Origin: SCQP01 sp050747745
GTDB lineage: Bacteria > Acidobacteriota > Terriglobia > Terriglobales > SCQP01
NCBI GenBank assembly: GCA_050747745.1
Contig: JBOGKM010000115.1
Location: 1 to 64,000, forward strand
Length of the DNA: 64,000 nucleotides
Reading direction: 5' to 3'
Positions 61,081 to 64,000 of the stretch are shown here, in pieces. Both the position numbers and the translations under genes were made by a program. Below the pieces are notes generated by a model. It saw nothing but the letters and a program-made list of their open reading frames with translations. It did not search any database and had not been told where the DNA came from. Each line of letters opens with the position of its first letter. The first letter of the stretch is position 1.

Positions 61081-63381
61081 ATGCAATCCAGAACGCGTTG
61101 GGAAGGGTTGGCCGCCGGTCTGACAACCTGCCTGCTGTTGTGCGGCTGCGCCCGCCATCCACGGCAAGCGGCACAGGCACTCCTGGCCGAAGCCCACCGA
61201 TATGAACAGCGGGGCAAACCGAAAGCGGCAGTCATTGAGATTCGCCGGGCGCTGCAACTGGCGCCGCGTTCGCTGCCTTCCTACCAGGCGCTGGCGCGCC
61301 TGGAGCTGCGCCAGCAGCACTGGACTGAAGCCTATGCCGCGCTGCATGAGATCGTCAGCCTGGATCCCAATCAGGCGCAGGCATGGCTGGATCTCGGGCG
61401 CCTCTACATGCGCAGTCAGGAATGGAATCACGCTCGGGACGCGGCCGCGACGGTGCTGCGGCTGCAGCCGGACAACGCTGCCGCGTATCAACTGCTGGCG
61501 GTAATTGCTGCCGCCCGCCACGATCCTGCCACGGCCGCGCGCGCGTTGGCCCGCGTCACCGTGCTGCGTCCGCGCGATCCGGACGCATGGGTCAATTTAG
61601 CGCTGGCTGAGGCCGGCCAGCAACAAACGGCGCCCGCGCTGGCTGACCTGCATCACGCCCTCGCCTTGGATCCGCACTCGTCGCTCGCCTGGGTGGATCT
61701 AGCCAGCCTCGAGCGCACGCAGCCCCACGGCGGCGCTGCGGTTGCACGGGCGACACTGGCCCAGTCGTTACGGGTAAATCCCCGCTCCGTCACTCTCTGG
61801 CTGACCCAGGCGGGATTGGATTATGACCCCGCGCGACCGCAGGCCGCGCAGCAGGATATCGCAACGCTGCTGGCTCGGCAGCCGCGCGCACCGGCGGCCG
61901 CGCTGGCCGCGGGCCAATTCTGGGCGCGGCGCGGCGACTGGCCAGCCGCGGTCGCCGTCGAGCAAGCTGCACTCCGGAATACACCGTCCAGCGTGCCGCT
62001 GCGCGAACAGTTGCTGAACGCCTACGTGCATACCCGCGCCTGGAACCGTGCCCATGCGCTGGCCGCCCAATTGCTGCAGTTGCAGCCCGGCGATCTGGCG
62101 GCGCAATTGGCCCAAATGAGGGTGCGCATCGTCCGCGGTCAGGCACTTCAGACGCTGCAGCCCCTACGTCAATTGGCTCAACAGCATCCCACTGCGGCGG
62201 CAGTTCTGTACACGCTTGCCTTGGCCGAGGCGCGCGCCGGTCAAACCAGTGAGGCGCTCCACGCGCTGGCGCAGGCCGCCGGCGCCGATCCCCATTGCGC
62301 CTCCTGCCTGGCGCTGCAGTCCCAGCTCTGGCTCGCCCAGGGCCAGTCGCAGGCCAGCCGCCGCTACGCCCGCCAATTTCTGGCCACCGGCGCTGATCCC
62401 GCCGCCGCCCACCGCCTGTTGGGCGCAGCCGAATTGGCGGGCGGACAGGTGCAGGCAGCCCTGCGTGACTTCCAGGCTGCCGGCCTGGCCCAGTCTTCCC
62501 AGCCCGGCGATCACCAACTGCTGGGTGATGCCGCCGTCGCCGCCGGCCAATTGGCGCTGGCCCGGCAGCAATACCAGCGGGCTCTTGCCCTGCTGCCCGC
62601 CGCCAGCTCCCAGCGTGTGTCCCTGGTGGGCCGCCTGGTGCACGTGGACGCTCAACACGGCGACTGGAAGGCGGCCGCGGCCGCCATCGCCGCCTTCGCC
62701 GCCGCCAACCCCCATGATGCCGCCGGTCCCTGGCTGCAGGCCACCCTCGATCAGGCCCGCGGGCACAGCGCGCCGGCGCGCGCGGAGCTGCATCGTGCCC
62801 TGCAGTTGCAGCCCGATTTCCTGCAGGCCGACCTCGGACTGGGGCGGCTGCAGCAGCAAGCCGGCCACTGGCAGCGCGCCGTCTATTGGTACCAGCGGGC
62901 GCTGCGGCAACAGCCCGGGTTCGCGCCCCTCTGGACCGTGGTCGGCAACCTCTACCGGCAGCACCAGCAGCTGGCCCAGGCACAACAGGATTATCAACGC
63001 GCTCTGGCCGCCCAGCCCGGCTTCGTCCTGGCCGAAGCCAACCTGGCCTGGACCGAAGCCGCCCTCCATCAGAACCTCAACGCCGCGCTGGCGCTGGCGC
63101 AAAAAGCTGCCCACGCCGCCCCCGGCGATGCTTCCGTGCAGGACACGCTCGCCTGGGTTTATTACAAGCTCGGCAGCTACCAGGCCGCGCTGCCGATTCT
63201 ACGCCACTGCGTCGCGCGCGCGCCGCGTTCACCGTTGTACCATTTCCATCTCGGCATGACCCAGTTCGCCGCCGGCCAGAAGCACGCCGCCGCCGCGCAG
63301 CTCCGCCGGGCGCTGGCGCTGCACCTGCCTGCCGCCGCAGCCGCCCAGGCGCGCCGGACGCTGGCCGCCGGCCCGGTGTAA
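61081..63381 (+). CDS. TPR-repeat lipoprotein of the exosortase locus (PrsT-like)
   Basis: 766 residues. A lipoprotein signal (CLLLCGC, lipidated Cys probably 23) is followed by about eighteen TPR-type helical pairs through to the end (QALARLELRQQHWTEAYAAL, LDLGRLYMRSQEWNHARDAA, WVYYKLGSYQAALPILRHC). PrsT-type TPR lipoproteins accompany XrtA exosortases, and AlgK-like relatives scaffold polymer export in the periplasm. ATG 61081 follows GGAGGAACAC. Its 3' end overlaps the convergent AAA+ fragment. Confidence 0.88.
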   Translation: MQSRTRWEGLAAGLTTCLLLCGCARHPRQAAQALLAEAHRYEQRGKPKAAVIEIRRALQLAPRSLPSYQALARLELRQQHWTEAYAALHEIVSLDPNQAQAWLDLGRLYMRSQEWNHARDAAATVLRLQPDNAAAYQLLAVIAAARHDPATAARALARVTVLRPRDPDAWVNLALAEAGQQQTAPALADLHHALALDPHSSLAWVDLASLERTQPHGGAAVARATLAQSLRVNPRSVTLWLTQAGLDYDPARPQAAQQDIATLLARQPRAPAAALAAGQFWARRGDWPAAVAVEQAALRNTPSSVPLREQLLNAYVHTRAWNRAHALAAQLLQLQPGDLAAQLAQMRVRIVRGQALQTLQPLRQLAQQHPTAAAVLYTLALAEARAGQTSEALHALAQAAGADPHCASCLALQSQLWLAQGQSQASRRYARQFLATGADPAAAHRLLGAAELAGGQVQAALRDFQAAGLAQSSQPGDHQLLGDAAVAAGQLALARQQYQRALALLPAASSQRVSLVGRLVHVDAQHGDWKAAAAAIAAFAAANPHDAAGPWLQATLDQARGHSAPARAELHRALQLQPDFLQADLGLGRLQQQAGHWQRAVYWYQRALRQQPGFAPLWTVVGNLYRQHQQLAQAQQDYQRALAAQPGFVLAEANLAWTEAALHQNLNAALALAQKAAHAAPGDASVQDTLAWVYYKLGSYQAALPILRHCVARAPRSPLYHFHLGMTQFAAGQKHAAAAQLRRALALHLPAAAAAQARRTLAAGPV

Positions 63382-63867
63382 CCTGAATGTCTCGCCGCCT
63401 GCCCGCGCCAGCAGCGTGAAGGCACTGAGACAGGCAAACAGGTCCGCCCGGAACCTCCCTGCTGCCACGGCCTGATGCAGGTTGGTGCTCGTGGTTGCCA
63501 GAACGCGCACATCGGCCAGAGCTGGGCCACGCCCGGCGCGCAGGCGGCGATGGTGGCGCACTAATTCCAGCAAGTAAGTCTGCGCTGCCGTCGGCAGCGC
63601 GTCGACCCGCTCCAGCAGTAGCGTTCCTTGCTCGCCGCGCGCCGCCGCCAGGCGCAGCTCGCGCGCGACCGCCGCGCGCCTGCAATCCAGGCTCAGAAAG
63701 CGGTACGGCCGCCGCGGCGAAGCCTCGTGGATGCGGCGCGCCAGCGCCTCCGTCCCTGCCCGTTCCCCCAGCAGCAGGAGAGGAAAGCCAAACCGCGCCA
63801 ATTGCGTTGCGTCTGCGCTGTCGACCGGCATGCGCATTACAGTGACAATTCTGGCGGGTGGGAACAA
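63229..63867 (-). pseudogene. Degenerate, truncated sigma-54 activator-type AAA+ domain
   Basis: The open frame gives 212 residues. Up to about residue 158 it aligns with NtrC-type AAA+ domains: GERAGTEALARRIHEASPRR in place of GESGTGKE (Walker A Lys lost), QGTLLLERVDALP for Walker B, DVRVLATTSTNLHQAVAAGRFR for sensor I, and ADLFACLSAFTL. The GAFTGA loop that contacts sigma-54 is missing. Homology ends just as the frame enters the antisense of the TPR gene; the last 50 residues look spurious. So it is most likely a decayed remnant of the PrsR-like regulator of this locus. A reduced, functional AAA+ protein is less likely. Confidence 0.6.
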
Positions 63868-64000
63868 TCCTCAGAGATCCGGAATTTGCTGCGGAACAAC
63901 CCCTATTCCGCGGCTCGAACTCCACGCATTCAGCTGGCCGATGCAGACCGTCCCTGCGGACAGGTGGTCAATACTATGTTTCCTGTACTAAAATTGGCTG

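Noticed and set aside
40716..63381. PEP-CTERM sorting signals in locus proteins
   Set aside because: No C-terminus in the operon shows the PEP motif, hydrophobic helix and basic tail.
63891..63911. GCGGAA/TTCCGC 6-bp inverted repeat near the right edge
   Set aside because: Short and frequent by chance in this base composition; the gene it might control lies outside the window or is decayed.
1..64000. CRISPR arrays, rRNA genes, intact insertion sequences
   Set aside because: No regularly spaced identical repeats, no rRNA-like sequence and no transposase were seen.

Overview
The window is a high-GC chromosomal segment, compactly coded on both strands, from a Gram-negative (diderm) bacterium. 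An LptB/LptC-LptA-like envelope export pair, a meso-DAP-type MurE, a sortilin-like beta-propeller protein, an RsbRST stressosome and an exosortase exopolysaccharide locus together suggest Acidobacteriota (Terriglobia-like). That placement is an inference from gene content; no rRNA marker is present.

Layout. 1-1.1 kb: partial MFS transporter, a 117-bp inverted-repeat element, and a fluoride riboswitch in front of crcB. 1.1-13.5 kb: mostly minus-strand housekeeping genes (zinc-ribbon protein, Mrp ATPase, HtrA protease, coaE, folD, MsbA-like exporter, rapZ, rpoN, lptB, giant LptC/LptA-like protein) with one plus-strand sugar kinase. 13.5-20.9 kb: methyltransferase, large secreted propeller protein, an ATP-grasp plus HEAGH metallopeptidase pair, and a cupin/DUF3179 pair. 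21.1-22.4 kb: decayed integrase beside tRNA-Arg(UCU). 22.5-34.9 kb: CPBP protease, then the division/cell-wall cluster mraZ-rsmH-ftsL-ftsI-murE-murF-mraY-murD-ftsW-murG, with a promoter and a four-repeat MraZ operator. 35-40.4 kb: an unknown secreted protein, then a minus-strand stressosome operon rsbR-rsbS-rsbT-phosphatase-histidine kinase-response regulator. 40.7-63.4 kb: one long plus-strand exopolysaccharide/exosortase operon (export, chain length, tyrosine kinase, priming transferase, several glycosyltransferases, deacetylase, flippase, ligase, exosortase, EpsI, TPR lipoprotein). 63.2-64 kb: remnant of a sigma-54 activator.

Most noteworthy observation: the DUF3179 gene at 20115-21113 (minus) is interrupted by a single in-frame UGA exactly where the family has the first Cys of its CxxC motif. 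A perfect 7-bp hairpin with a GU-containing loop starts 13 nt after the UGA, as expected of a bacterial SECIS element. This looks like a selenoprotein rather than a broken gene. Second: the stressosome output appears to be a histidine kinase carrying an RsbU-type N-terminal domain, which would link RsbT directly to a two-component system.
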